A stretch of DNA of 37,923 nt, taken from NCBI GenBank assembly GCA_015232535.1, contig JADFZM010000008.1:1-37923 (forward strand), written 5' to 3'. Origin of the DNA: Candidatus Omnitrophota bacterium. GTDB taxonomy: Bacteria > Omnitrophota > Gorgyraeia > Zapsychrales > Zapsychraceae. Below the pieces are notes generated by a model. The model searched no databases. It was not told where the DNA came from and saw nothing but the letters and a program-made list of their open reading frames with translations. Below are positions 8,855 through 18,233 of the stretch, piece by piece; positions within the stretch are counted from its first letter, which is position 1; each line of letters opens with the position of its first letter. The translations under genes and the position numbers were made by a program.

Positions 8855-9999
8855 AGAATTGCAAAAGATTCAAGATTCTGAGTGTAGTCGGCGCCCGGCC
8901 GAATTTCATTAAAATCGCTCCTTTTTGCTCAGCGATCAAATCGCACAAGAATATCGATCATTGCCTGGTCCATACCGGACAGCATTATGATGCCCAAATG
9001 TCTGATTCATTCTTCAAAGACCTTGAAATTCCAACTCCTGATTTCAACCTTAACGTAGGTTCTGCTAGCCATGCGGTGCAAACGGCAAAAATAATGATAG
9101 AGTTCGAGAAAGTCCTTAAAAAAGCCCAACCTAATGTTGTAGTTGTTGTAGGTGATGTGAATTCAACCCTGGCTTGCTCTCTGGTTGCGTCAAAAATGGG
9201 CTTTCCTGTTGCTCATATTGAAGCAGGGCTTAGGAGTTTTGACCGCACCATGCCGGAAGAGATAAACCGCATTTTGACCGATAGTATATCAGATATACTC
9301 TTTACCAGCTGTACAGACGCTAATCGTAATCTGTTAAAGGAAGGACTGCCTAAAAACCGCATTTTCTTTGTAGGGAACATAATGATTGACTCATTAAGAG
9401 CTAATCAGGCAAAAGCCAATAAACAAAGGGTATTGGAACTTTTGGGGTTAAAGAAGGGCGGGTTTTGCCTGGTAACATTGCATCGGCCCTCAAACGTTGA
9501 TAACCTTAATATTCTTATCGAAATCTTCTCAGCTTTAGAAGTCATTCAAAGGCACTTAAAAGTTATTTTTCCGGTTCATCCCAGAACACAAATAAATATA
9601 AATAAACTTATAAAAACAGGAAAGATCAAGAAGTCAGATAATCTTCTTCTTATTAAACCCCTAAGCTATTTAAGTTTTTTTAACATTTTGCAAAGAGCCA
9701 AATTTGTAATAACCGATTCCGGAGGGATTCAAGAAGAAACAACAGTTTTAGGCATTCCTTGCCTGACAGTTAGAACTAACACGGAACGGCCAATAACAGA
9801 AGAAATAGGAACAAATATCCTTGTTGGAAGCGACAAAAAAGCCCTCATAAAAGAAAGTCTCAAGGTCCTAACAGGGAAAGGAAAAAAAGGGACCATTCCA
9901 AAATATTGGGATGGAAATACTGCCAAAAGGATAATTAAAATACTTATCCGCCTGCATACTCAAAACATTCTTTTTAGGTATCCTAAGTCACAATCGTAA
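8851..9999 (+). CDS. wecB: UDP-N-acetylglucosamine 2-epimerase (non-hydrolysing)
   Basis: VVGARPNFIKIAPF, HTGQHYDAQMSDSFF, HIEAGLRSFDRTMPEEINRILTD, LVTLHRPSNVD, ITDSGGIQEE. Confidence 0.95.
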   Translation: MKNCKRFKILSVVGARPNFIKIAPFCSAIKSHKNIDHCLVHTGQHYDAQMSDSFFKDLEIPTPDFNLNVGSASHAVQTAKIMIEFEKVLKKAQPNVVVVVGDVNSTLACSLVASKMGFPVAHIEAGLRSFDRTMPEEINRILTDSISDILFTSCTDANRNLLKEGLPKNRIFFVGNIMIDSLRANQAKANKQRVLELLGLKKGGFCLVTLHRPSNVDNLNILIEIFSALEVIQRHLKVIFPVHPRTQININKLIKTGKIKKSDNLLLIKPLSYLSFFNILQRAKFVITDSGGIQEETTVLGIPCLTVRTNTERPITEEIGTNILVGSDKKALIKESLKVLTGKGKKGTIPKYWDGNTAKRIIKILIRLHTQNILFRYPKSQS

Positions 10000-10036
10000 A
10001 AATGATAAAAATTTATTGCATCGAATAAACAATACG

Positions 10037-10062
10037 TTAATATGAGCATATGCTCATATTAA
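10037..10062. promoter_or_regulatory. Perfect 26-bp palindrome TTAATATGAGCATATGCTCATATTAA, putative operator
   Basis: Exactly self-complementary; a degenerate second copy TATGAGCATGTGCTA lies at 10075-10089. Confidence 0.85.
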
Positions 10063-10119
10063 TCTATGACTTATTATGAGCATGTGCTAATTAAAGAGTT
10101 TAATATCAAGGAGCTGTTT

Positions 10120-10509
10120 ATGAGGCGCGGAAGAACTAAAAAAGTCAGATATATACAAGAAATGCCAAAAATAGATCAATTTAGCCCCAGAGGCAAACCT
10201 GGGCGTCCGGATGAAATTGAACTTAAAATAGACGAATTTGAGGCTATCAAAATATCGGATTTTCAAGGGCTGGACCAGGCAAAAGGCGCTATTTTAATGG
10301 GTTTATCAAGGCCAAGCTTTGGACGCTTATTAAGAAAAGGCCGTAAAATTCTTGCAGACGCATTAGTTAACGGCAAAATAATAAGAATACGTACTGCTGA
10401 TGTCCAAGTAGGAATAAAAAGAAGGACGTCACCCGATTTATCCCAGAATTCTGATTCACCCGGAAAGAGCCAGGAAGAAGGCCTCCGCAGAAATATTCTG
10501 AAATATTGA
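10120..10509 (+). CDS. DUF134/UPF0251 family putative DNA-binding protein
   Basis: GRPDEIELKIDEFEAIKISDFQGLDQAKGAILMGLSRPSFGRLLRKGRKILADALVNGKI HTH region. Start moved from ORF 10066 to ATG 10120 behind AAGGAG. Confidence 0.9.
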   Translation: MRRGRTKKVRYIQEMPKIDQFSPRGKPGRPDEIELKIDEFEAIKISDFQGLDQAKGAILMGLSRPSFGRLLRKGRKILADALVNGKIIRIRTADVQVGIKRRTSPDLSQNSDSPGKSQEEGLRRNILKY

Positions 10510-10798
10510 GATTTTACTCCACATAGGTCCCAAATTTACCCCTCTCCAGCCCTTCACATCACTTCCTATAATACATCTTATGTTAACTACGGCAATATGG
10601 CAATTGGTCTATAAACGCTAAATAATCTAAGGGTTACGATGTTATTAAATCTGGTTGTTAATAACTGGGCTTAAACTTACTTATAATATAAACAAGCAAT
10701 AAAAACATACGGTTACATGACATATAAAGGCGGATTTCCTAATTAGAGATATAATTCTATGGTATTTTGATGTTTATTATAAAAGATTGGATAAATCT

Positions 10799-10833
10799 GT
10801 CCCTCCCTCAATTTTGGGGCTTAAGGGAGGGAC
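10799..10833. terminator. Hairpin between convergent genes, probable terminator
   Basis: Perfect 10-bp stem GTCCCTCCCT / AGGGAGGGAC with a 15-nt loop, followed by CCGTTTT on the + strand. Confidence 0.8.
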
Positions 10834-10845
10834 CCGTTTTAAAGC

Positions 10846-11253
10846 TTAAAACTTGATCCTATCGGGCTGCATTTGCTGCGGAGACATGGCCTCAACTTCT
10901 TTGATATCAACTTCAACCAAACAGAAATTAGGGTCAGAAATTCCCCCAAAATACTGTTTTAACATTGGAATATTGTTCCAAAGTATTTCTTTTTTAGCGG
11001 AATCTTTGCTGACTATAGCCTTTCCGGCAATACGGCAGAAACACATTTTGCGGTCAACAAAACACATTTCAACCATAGGGTTTTCCTGTATCTGCCTGAC
11101 TGTCCTTAAATGCACGAATAAAGCCATCAATAACTTCCCATCATCCGTTAAATAAGGGGACATCGGCCTAACCCTGGGCTGGGTCCCTTCTACGGTCGCT
11201 AAAGTACAATAACCGGAATCCTTGATAAGGTCAATTACCTCTTCTTTTGTCAT
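10846..11253 (-). CDS. Pyridoxamine 5'-phosphate oxidase-like (FMN-binding split barrel) protein
   Basis: GYCTLATVEGTQPRVRPMSPYLTDDGKLLMALF...MVEMCFVD. Confidence 0.88.
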   Translation of the reverse strand: MTKEEVIDLIKDSGYCTLATVEGTQPRVRPMSPYLTDDGKLLMALFVHLRTVRQIQENPMVEMCFVDRKMCFCRIAGKAIVSKDSAKKEILWNNIPMLKQYFGGISDPNFCLVEVDIKEVEAMSPQQMQPDRIKF

Positions 11254-11256
11254 TTC

Positions 11257-12072
11257 TTATTTCCCTTTCTCGTGTTTTTCCTTAAATTTTGCGCTGCCAA
11301 CCATTGATTGGTTGTTTTTCTCGATAACCTCTCCGGCTATCGAAACCGCTATTTCTTCAGGAGTTTGAGAACCAATATCTATTCCGGCCGGGGCGCTTAT
11401 GCGGGACAAATCATTATCCGAGAAACCGTTCTTTTTTAACGATTTAAAAAACTTGATCTTTTTGACGCGGCTGCAAATCAACCCAATATAACCGGCCTTT
11501 GTCTGAAGCGCCTTCTTTAGACAAACGTAATCATGCTCATGCCCATAAGTCGCGATCATAATATGGTCTTTGGCGGTAATATTTATCAAACCTAATGACC
11601 GGGCGAAATCACCTTTGACAATTTTATCTGCATGGGGAAAACGCCCCTTGCTGGCAAAATCTTTACGGTTATCTATAATAACAACCTCGAAGTTAAGCAT
11701 TTTAGCGATAACCGACAGTTGCAACCCAATATGCCCGCCACCACAAATAATGAATTTTCTTACCCCTTTAAAAGGCTCTATCAGTATTCTGGTTTGGCCG
11801 CCGCAAATTGATTGATTTTTCCGGCCAAAATGCTTGAAAGTTAATACATTGATTTTGCCGCATGTTATAGCCTTTTTACACTCGATTTGGGCTTTTTTCT
11901 CAGTCCGGCCTCCTCCCACTGTTCCCCAAAATGAACCATCTTCCAAAACAAGCATTTTGGCGCCAGGCTTACGTGGAGTGCCTTTTTCTGTTGTCTCAAC
12001 AACGGTTGCAAAAGCGTATGAACGGCCATTCCGGGAGGCTTCCAAGGCTTTCAATAAAAGGTCGTGATCCAT
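11257..12072 (-). CDS. XdhC/CoxI family molybdenum-hydroxylase maturation factor
   Basis: AFATVVETTEKGTPRKPGAKMLV, GTVGGGRTE, FIICGGGHIGLQLSVIAKMLNFEVVIIDNR, GIDIGSQTPEEIAVSIAGEVI. Confidence 0.93.
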   Translation of the reverse strand: MDHDLLLKALEASRNGRSYAFATVVETTEKGTPRKPGAKMLVLEDGSFWGTVGGGRTEKKAQIECKKAITCGKINVLTFKHFGRKNQSICGGQTRILIEPFKGVRKFIICGGGHIGLQLSVIAKMLNFEVVIIDNRKDFASKGRFPHADKIVKGDFARSLGLINITAKDHIMIATYGHEHDYVCLKKALQTKAGYIGLICSRVKKIKFFKSLKKNGFSDNDLSRISAPAGIDIGSQTPEEIAVSIAGEVIEKNNQSMVGSAKFKEKHEKGK

Positions 12073-12109
12073 AACTCAGTCCGATTATTTTAAAAACACA
12101 ACCTTTTAT

Positions 12110-12679
12110 TTATTCCTTTACATAAGCCTTGATAACTTTTTGTTCCTGTACCGGGCGGTCGCCTGGGCCTACCTGGGTATTTTCGATCTTCCTGACTGTT
12201 TCATATCCGTTCACTACCTCGCCAAAAATAGTATGCTTCATATTGAGCCAGGGGGTTGGTTGGGTGGTGATAAAGAACTGGCTGCCGTTTGTATTAGGCC
12301 CGGCATTGGCCATAGCTAATATCCCGGGGCGGTCGAATACAACATCCTCTTTGACCTCGTCCTCAAACTTCCCTCCCCACAGGCTCGCTCCCCCGCGGCC
12401 GGTTCCGGTCGGGTCGCCGCCTTGGATCATGAAATTCTTTATCACGCGGTGAAAGATCAGCCCATCATAATAGCCCTTCTTTATTAACCCGATCATGTTC
12501 TCGCAGGTTTTTGGGGCGATGTCCGTAAAAAGCTTTATTTCTATATTGCCTTGATTTGTCTCAAAAACAATTGCTGTTTGGCTCATTGATATTTCCTTTT
12601 TTTCGGTTTGGGCGAATATGGTCCTATGGACTAGAAGCAGGGCTAAAAAAATGAGAATAATAATCACGGTTTTAAGCAT
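12110..12679 (-). CDS. Peptidyl-prolyl cis-trans isomerase, cyclophilin type, exported
   Basis: Signal-like N-terminus; FHRVIKNFMIQGGDPTGTGRGG; GSQFFITTQPTPWLNMKHTIFGEVV. Confidence 0.95.
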   Translation of the reverse strand: MLKTVIIILIFLALLLVHRTIFAQTEKKEISMSQTAIVFETNQGNIEIKLFTDIAPKTCENMIGLIKKGYYDGLIFHRVIKNFMIQGGDPTGTGRGGASLWGGKFEDEVKEDVVFDRPGILAMANAGPNTNGSQFFITTQPTPWLNMKHTIFGEVVNGYETVRKIENTQVGPGDRPVQEQKVIKAYVKE

Positions 12680-12751
12680 AGATATGTGTCCTTTCTTTTG
12701 TTGATTTATAATTTTGTTATTGCAGGAAAAAAGGCAGGATCAGCCTGTCGT

Positions 12752-13477
12752 TTAGGTTTCCGTTTTATCAAGATGCGGCACAATGCCCCCTTGTTCCTTG
12801 GATCCTTCTTTCTGGGCCAGTTCCTTCTCCAGCCTAGTAGCTTTCTCCTCAAGCAAAGCAATCTTCTTTCGATAATCTTCCAAAGCGAGGTTATTTGACT
12901 TGACCTCATTTTGCAGGTCTTTATTGTTATTGCGCAAAGCGGTGATCTCTCCTTCAAGAAGAGATTTAACCTTATCGAATTCTCCTCTATTTCTGACCTC
13001 ATTATCAAGGGCCGATTTTATCCTATCAAGCTCTTTTGTTTTCTCGTTTAGCATTTGATCAACTTTATTATACTTTTGATCGAGCTCACTGCTTACGATT
13101 CCTGCTCCAATCGGTGATGTCGTTAAAGATGCTGAGCCGCCTGCGGGCCTTTGGCCAAAAATGCGGCTGCTCATAAGCCTAGTATTTTTCTCCTTGATCT
13201 TGTCAAAATCCTTAAGCCCGGAAAGAGCGGTCGCCTCCGGAACAGTTATTCCACTAGTAGCTATCGTTTCGGGTTTCTTCGGAATATTGATAAGCTGCTC
13301 GTTATTACTATTTTCATCTTTCGCAATGATCAATTTTGCTTTTAATTCCTTAGAGATCTCGGAAGGATCAACTTTCTTAACGATACTCTCATCGGATGAT
13401 TTATCGCTAATTATCAACCAGGCGACAAACCCTATCCCGGCTAAGGAAACTGCGACTACAATTATAAATAAAGTCAA
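12752..13477 (-). CDS. Hypothetical membrane-anchored coiled-coil protein
   Basis: N-terminal TM segment; long heptad-like C-terminal region. Confidence 0.7.
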   Translation of the reverse strand: MTLFIIVVAVSLAGIGFVAWLIISDKSSDESIVKKVDPSEISKELKAKLIIAKDENSNNEQLINIPKKPETIATSGITVPEATALSGLKDFDKIKEKNTRLMSSRIFGQRPAGGSASLTTSPIGAGIVSSELDQKYNKVDQMLNEKTKELDRIKSALDNEVRNRGEFDKVKSLLEGEITALRNNNKDLQNEVKSNNLALEDYRKKIALLEEKATRLEKELAQKEGSKEQGGIVPHLDKTET

Positions 13478-13556
13478 GGTTTGACTCCGCTAAGGTTTGA
13501 ATTTAGAATAATATATAAATAAGTTACCAAAACCTTTAATAATAATCAACACTAAA

Positions 13557-14150
13557 ATGATATCTTGTATACTACTCTCTGCGGGACTCAGCAGCCGTTT
13601 TGGTTCTCCTAAGGCTTTAGCAACAATAGGCTCCCTGACTGTCATCGAAAAACTGCAACAGATGCTTCTTAAGACATCAATAAGCGAGATAATTATCGTC
13701 TTGGGAAGTGAGCCTGAAAAAATAATTCCTTTTATCGGCAAGGATAAAAGAATAAGTTATGTTATCAACAAAGATTTTCTAAAAGGGCAAACATCTTCTT
13801 TTAAGGCGGGGGTGAAGAGATCCGACATAAACTCCCGAGGATATCTGCTCCTCCCCGTTGATTTCCCCTTAGTAAAAACACAAACCATACAGAACTTGAT
13901 CGATATTTTCTTAGAGAAAAAACCACGAATGCTTATTCCCCTTTACCTCGGGAGAAAAGGTCATCCTCCTCTTTTCAGCGCAGAATTAAGAAAACACTTT
14001 TTGAATTTGAGCGATGAGAATGGGTTGAACACGCTGGCTAAAGAAGACAAATCCGGGGAGGTTTCTTTCATTGACACTGATGATCAAGGAGTAATAAAGA
14101 GCTTTAACTCCCCCGAGGAATTCGAGGCCTTAAAGAAACTTATTCGCTAA
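13557..14150 (+). CDS. MocA/MobA-like NTP transferase
   Basis: ILLSAGLSSRFGSPKALATIG, LGSEPEKI, LLPVDFPLVKTQTIQNLI, GRKGHPPLFSAELRKHFL. Confidence 0.88.
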   Translation: MISCILLSAGLSSRFGSPKALATIGSLTVIEKLQQMLLKTSISEIIIVLGSEPEKIIPFIGKDKRISYVINKDFLKGQTSSFKAGVKRSDINSRGYLLLPVDFPLVKTQTIQNLIDIFLEKKPRMLIPLYLGRKGHPPLFSAELRKHFLNLSDENGLNTLAKEDKSGEVSFIDTDDQGVIKSFNSPEEFEALKKLIR

Positions 14151-14157
14151 AGACAAC

Positions 14158-14535
14158 TCACTCCTTAAAGACCACCATCTTGGCTTTAAAATTAGCACGC
14201 ACGTAGGCATTCCCGATTAATTTCTGGGCAGGTAATTTCTTCCATGTACCGGAGGCGTCAGTCGTGATCTCGGTAATCGCATCGGCACCCAAGATAGCCG
14301 CCTCTCTTTTCATTTTAATAATAACATCTTCTAAAGACTGCCTTCTTTCGGCGTTGACTACGACATAACCGATAACCGCACTCGGCTCTGTTACGGTTTC
14401 CATATAGACAACATCATCGGAAGTATTCTTCGAGGGGTAATATTCGCCTGTCAATTCTTGCGAGTCAATCGAATACATGCTACATCCGACAGCAAACGCG
14501 AATAAAATAATTATCAAGAAAGCAGTTTTTTTCAT
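14158..14535 (-). CDS. Small lipoprotein, unknown function
   Basis: MKKTAFLIIILFAFAVGCSMYS signal and lipobox; start moved from ORF end 14604 to the Met with GGGAGAG upstream. Confidence 0.75.
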   Translation of the reverse strand: MKKTAFLIIILFAFAVGCSMYSIDSQELTGEYYPSKNTSDDVVYMETVTEPSAVIGYVVVNAERRQSLEDVIIKMKREAAILGADAITEITTDASGTWKKLPAQKLIGNAYVRANFKAKMVVFKE

Positions 14536-14610
14536 TTTTTCTCTCCCGTAATAACCCAGCGCAAAATTTATTGCCGCTGGCCAGTTAATATTAAAAACTC
14601 CCAAAAGGAG

Positions 14611-16920
14611 TTACGATATATCTTTATTCTTAAGCGCTTTTAAAACCTTATCGGGAGTAAAAGGCAACTCTTTTAACCTGATACCAACTGCGTCTTCGAT
14701 AGCGTTAGCGATAGCCGCAGCAGTCGGCAATAACGCTGCCTCTCCCATTCCCTTTGCCCCGAACGGCCCTTGGGGGTCGTTGGTCTCGATTAAAATCGTC
14801 TCCGTTTCGGGAATATCGGTCGAACGCGGCACCCGGTAACCCGAGAAATTACAATTTGTTATTTTACCATCTTTTAAAAATAAGTCTTCAAAAAAAGTAT
14901 ATCCAAGGCCCATAGTCAAAGCGCCTTCGATTTGACTCTCCACAGAGGAAGGATTGATTGCCCTTCCTACATCATGGGCATCCCAAATTTTTATAATTTT
15001 AACTCTTCCCGTATTTTTATCAACCTCTACTTCAGCTATTTGCGCCTCATAGCTATAGGTGCTTGAAACGTGGCCCTCACCCGTCCTGAAATCGACGGGT
15101 GTAGTCTTCGGATTAAAACTACCGCGGCCGATGATTTGTTTACCGTAGTTAAAAGAATAGCAAAGCTCGATCGCTTTTTCAAAACTCAAGACAGCGGATG
15201 AATCTGCCTTTCTAACTATATTTTCGGCACTAATATCCAAATCGTCGGCAGTCGTTTTGTATTCTTTTGAAACAACTTCCAATATCTGGCTTTTTGCATC
15301 CCGGGCGGCTAAAAGCGCGGCGTTACCGGAGATGAAAGTAACACGCGACGCAAAACTTCCCGTATCAAAAGGCGTGATCTCCGTATCTGCGGCTTTACAA
15401 TTGATCCGCATAAAGTTTATACCCAGTTCCTGAGCGGCAATCTGTGACAAAGCGGTATTCGAGCCTTGCCCGGTGTCCGCCGCGCCGGTGAATAAATAAA
15501 CCGAGCAATCCTCTTCAATTTTTATGATCGCCCCGGCTGATTCGTGTGATTTATACATTTTTGAACCCATAACATCCGCCGCTATACCGATCCCGATACC
15601 GCGGCATATGCCTTTTTGTTTGCCGCGTTTTTTCCCCCAATCGGAAGCTGTTGCCGCCGAATGAATGCACTCTTTCAAGCCGTTACTCGAAATCTGCATT
15701 TTATTTATGGTGACCATATTAGGGCGGGTAATATTCTTCAGGCGGAATTCAATAGGGTCCATACCTATGCCTTTAGCCAATAAATCCATATGCGATTCTA
15801 CGGCAAATCCGGATTGAACGCCTCCGAATCCCCGTATCGCCCCGCAAATAGGGGTATTGGTGTAAACGCGGTATCCGGTCATACGGATATTCTTCAAATC
15901 ATAAACCATAAATATGCGCATGATCGCCGCGGCCAAGACCGTAGGTCCGTAGCTGCAATAAGCTCCTCCGTCGGCAATAACCTCGCCTGTTATCGCCATA
16001 AGAGTGCCGTCTTTTTTAACGCCGGATTTAAGCTTGTACTGCATAGAATGTTTCCGACGGGATGCGAGGAATTCCTCCTCCCGGGTATAACATATTTTTA
16101 CCGGCATGCCGCCCGCTTTTTTTGATAATAGGCACGCGGAGAAGTCCATCGGAAGCATCTCGAGTTTACCGCCGAACCCGCCTCCCGTCGGCATTTTAAT
16201 AACCCGGATATCGTTTAGATCCATTTTCAGGCATTTGGCCATGGCTTCTCTGATTTTGAAAGGAGCTTGGTGCGAAACCCATAAGGTAATTTTGTTCGAG
16301 GCTGTTTCCCATTGGCCTATACAAACATGAGTTTCCATGCAGGCATGTACCGCTGATTGGCATTCAAAAACATCCTCCCTAACATAATCCGATTCTTTTA
16401 AAGCCCTGTCGGGATTACCGAAATTTACAGGCAGGATCAAAGCAATATTATTCCTTACATGGCCATGTATCTGAGGGGCATCTGGCTTCATAGCCTCTGA
16501 GGCCTTGAATACCGAGGGAAGGATCTCATATTTTACATCAATAAGTTTTAAGGCGGCCTCGGCTGTCTCCTCGTTTACCGCCGCGACAGCCCCAACTTCA
16601 TCCCCGATATAACGAACCTTTTCCCCCTCCAGAGGAAGCTGGTCGACAGTGTGCGGGAAGAAGAATTCGTTAGAACCGAATTTTATATTCAAGGTGTCTT
16701 TAGCGGTTATTACCGCCTTGACCCCGGGCAGCTTTTCGGCCTTCGATGTGTCTATTGAAATTATCCTAGCATGCGGATGCGGGCTGCGCAGCATCTTTGC
16801 AAAGAGCATGTTAGGAAAAGACATATCGGATGTGTACTTCGTCTCTCCCGTGACCAGCCCTCTACCGTCGATACGCGGGATGCTTTTTCCTACAGGATTA
16901 ATAAACTTCTCATTTAACAT
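14611..16920 (-). CDS. Xanthine dehydrogenase-family molybdopterin-binding subunit
   Basis: GGGFGGKLEM, GAIRGFGGVQSGFAVE, DTGQGSNTALSQIAAQEL, GPFGAKGMGEAALLPTAAAIANAI (active-site Glu region). Confidence 0.95.
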   Translation of the reverse strand: MLNEKFINPVGKSIPRIDGRGLVTGETKYTSDMSFPNMLFAKMLRSPHPHARIISIDTSKAEKLPGVKAVITAKDTLNIKFGSNEFFFPHTVDQLPLEGEKVRYIGDEVGAVAAVNEETAEAALKLIDVKYEILPSVFKASEAMKPDAPQIHGHVRNNIALILPVNFGNPDRALKESDYVREDVFECQSAVHACMETHVCIGQWETASNKITLWVSHQAPFKIREAMAKCLKMDLNDIRVIKMPTGGGFGGKLEMLPMDFSACLLSKKAGGMPVKICYTREEEFLASRRKHSMQYKLKSGVKKDGTLMAITGEVIADGGAYCSYGPTVLAAAIMRIFMVYDLKNIRMTGYRVYTNTPICGAIRGFGGVQSGFAVESHMDLLAKGIGMDPIEFRLKNITRPNMVTINKMQISSNGLKECIHSAATASDWGKKRGKQKGICRGIGIGIAADVMGSKMYKSHESAGAIIKIEEDCSVYLFTGAADTGQGSNTALSQIAAQELGINFMRINCKAADTEITPFDTGSFASRVTFISGNAALLAARDAKSQILEVVSKEYKTTADDLDISAENIVRKADSSAVLSFEKAIELCYSFNYGKQIIGRGSFNPKTTPVDFRTGEGHVSSTYSYEAQIAEVEVDKNTGRVKIIKIWDAHDVGRAINPSSVESQIEGALTMGLGYTFFEDLFLKDGKITNCNFSGYRVPRSTDIPETETILIETNDPQGPFGAKGMGEAALLPTAAAIANAIEDAVGIRLKELPFTPDKVLKALKNKDIS

Positions 16921-17386
16921 TATTCTTCTTTAACTCCGAAGCGGCTGATTCGACAGCTTCAAATATTTTTTGATACCCGGCACAGCGGCAGATATTCCCG
17001 TCAAGACCTATTTTTATTTCTTCCTTGGACGGCGAGGGATTCTTGTCCAAAAGCGCTTTAGATGACAGAACCATGCCCGGGATACAGAACCCGCATTGCA
17101 CCGCGCCTTTCTCCAGAAACGCTTCCTGCAAAGGATGAAGCTTATCCCCTTGCGCTAGACCTTCAATTGTAGTAATTTCCTCTCCCTCTAAATCGCAGGC
17201 TAAAGAAACACAGGACAGGACTGATTTCCCGTTCACTAAAACAGTACATGCCCCGCACTCGGCTTCATCGCAACCGTGCTTTGTCCCGGTCAACCCTAGA
17301 TTATCGCGCAAAACCTCTAGCAATGTCTCATGGCCCATTAAATCAAGAGTATAAACTGTTTTATTTATTTTAAGTTTAACAAACAT
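16910..17386 (-). CDS. (2Fe-2S)-binding subunit of molybdenum hydroxylase
   Basis: GTKHGCDEAECGACTVLVNG and VQCGFCIPGMV...GNICRCAGYQKI. Confidence 0.96.
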   Translation of the reverse strand: MFVKLKINKTVYTLDLMGHETLLEVLRDNLGLTGTKHGCDEAECGACTVLVNGKSVLSCVSLACDLEGEEITTIEGLAQGDKLHPLQEAFLEKGAVQCGFCIPGMVLSSKALLDKNPSPSKEEIKIGLDGNICRCAGYQKIFEAVESAASELKKNNVK

Positions 17387-18228
17387 TATCCTTTCAACTC
17401 CCTGAAAGCTTCTTTAATTATATGCCGAAAAAGAGTTTTCTTATAATCATCCGACTTAAGATCATAAAGCCTATAATCCATGTTCTCTGCGATCTTTGGA
17501 AATAAAGCGGAATTAAGTTCTTTTCCCTCCAGAAATCCTTCCAACTTATTGTCTCTTTGAGGAAAACTAATACAGTTATTAACCACTATCCGCGCCTTTT
17601 TAATCTTTTTTTTATCCGTTCTGATATTAGCGCACAGAGCTAAGAAAGGCTTGTCAACAGAAGCAAATTTAGTCGACCTTTTGTAAACAACCTTAGCGTC
17701 CGGATCTATCTTAATGATTATTTCAGTCAATATTTTATCCGCGCCTATCTTATAATCTACAAAATCCTCCGCGCCGACTATTTCTGTTTTCTTATCCCGG
17801 CCGATAAACTTTAGCTTCGCATCATAGGCTATCATTACCGCCAAAAGTTCCGCCCAGACAAAACGGCTGGCAATATTTCCGCCTATTGTTGCCATATTCC
17901 TTATCGGCGATGTCGCGATAGACGAGCAGGCAACCTTTAAAGCGGAAAGATTCTTATCCACAATGCTCGATTCGGCAATTTCCGTTAAGGTGGTCATTGC
18001 CTTTATGGTTATTTCATTTTTATCTTTCTTAATCCCTTTTAACTCAGGGATCTTATAAAGACTGATAATGTTAGCGGGGGTTTTGGCCCCTCTTTTTTTC
18101 CATGCCTTTAAATGGTTAAGAAGGAAGGTCCCGCCGGCCTTGATTTTATAGTCATTAATCGTAGCGCATAATTTGCACAATTCGGAAAGAGTTACGGGAG
18201 AATGGTATGTGAAGTTATTTAAAAGCAT
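17386..18228 (-). CDS. FAD-binding subunit of molybdenum hydroxylase
   Basis: KAGGTFLLNHLK; SIATSPIRNMATIGGNIASRF; co-linear with the S and L subunits. Confidence 0.93.
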   Translation of the reverse strand: MLLNNFTYHSPVTLSELCKLCATINDYKIKAGGTFLLNHLKAWKKRGAKTPANIISLYKIPELKGIKKDKNEITIKAMTTLTEIAESSIVDKNLSALKVACSSIATSPIRNMATIGGNIASRFVWAELLAVMIAYDAKLKFIGRDKKTEIVGAEDFVDYKIGADKILTEIIIKIDPDAKVVYKRSTKFASVDKPFLALCANIRTDKKKIKKARIVVNNCISFPQRDNKLEGFLEGKELNSALFPKIAENMDYRLYDLKSDDYKKTLFRHIIKEAFRELKG

Positions 18229-18233
18229 CGGAT

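Noticed and set aside
15790-16933. Plus-strand ORFs opposite the molybdopterin subunit
   Set aside because: Antisense to a conserved gene; composition typical of shadow ORFs.
14611-18228. Aerobic CO dehydrogenase (coxMSL)
   Set aside because: The CoxL signature AYxCSFR is not seen; the motifs fit the wider xanthine dehydrogenase family.
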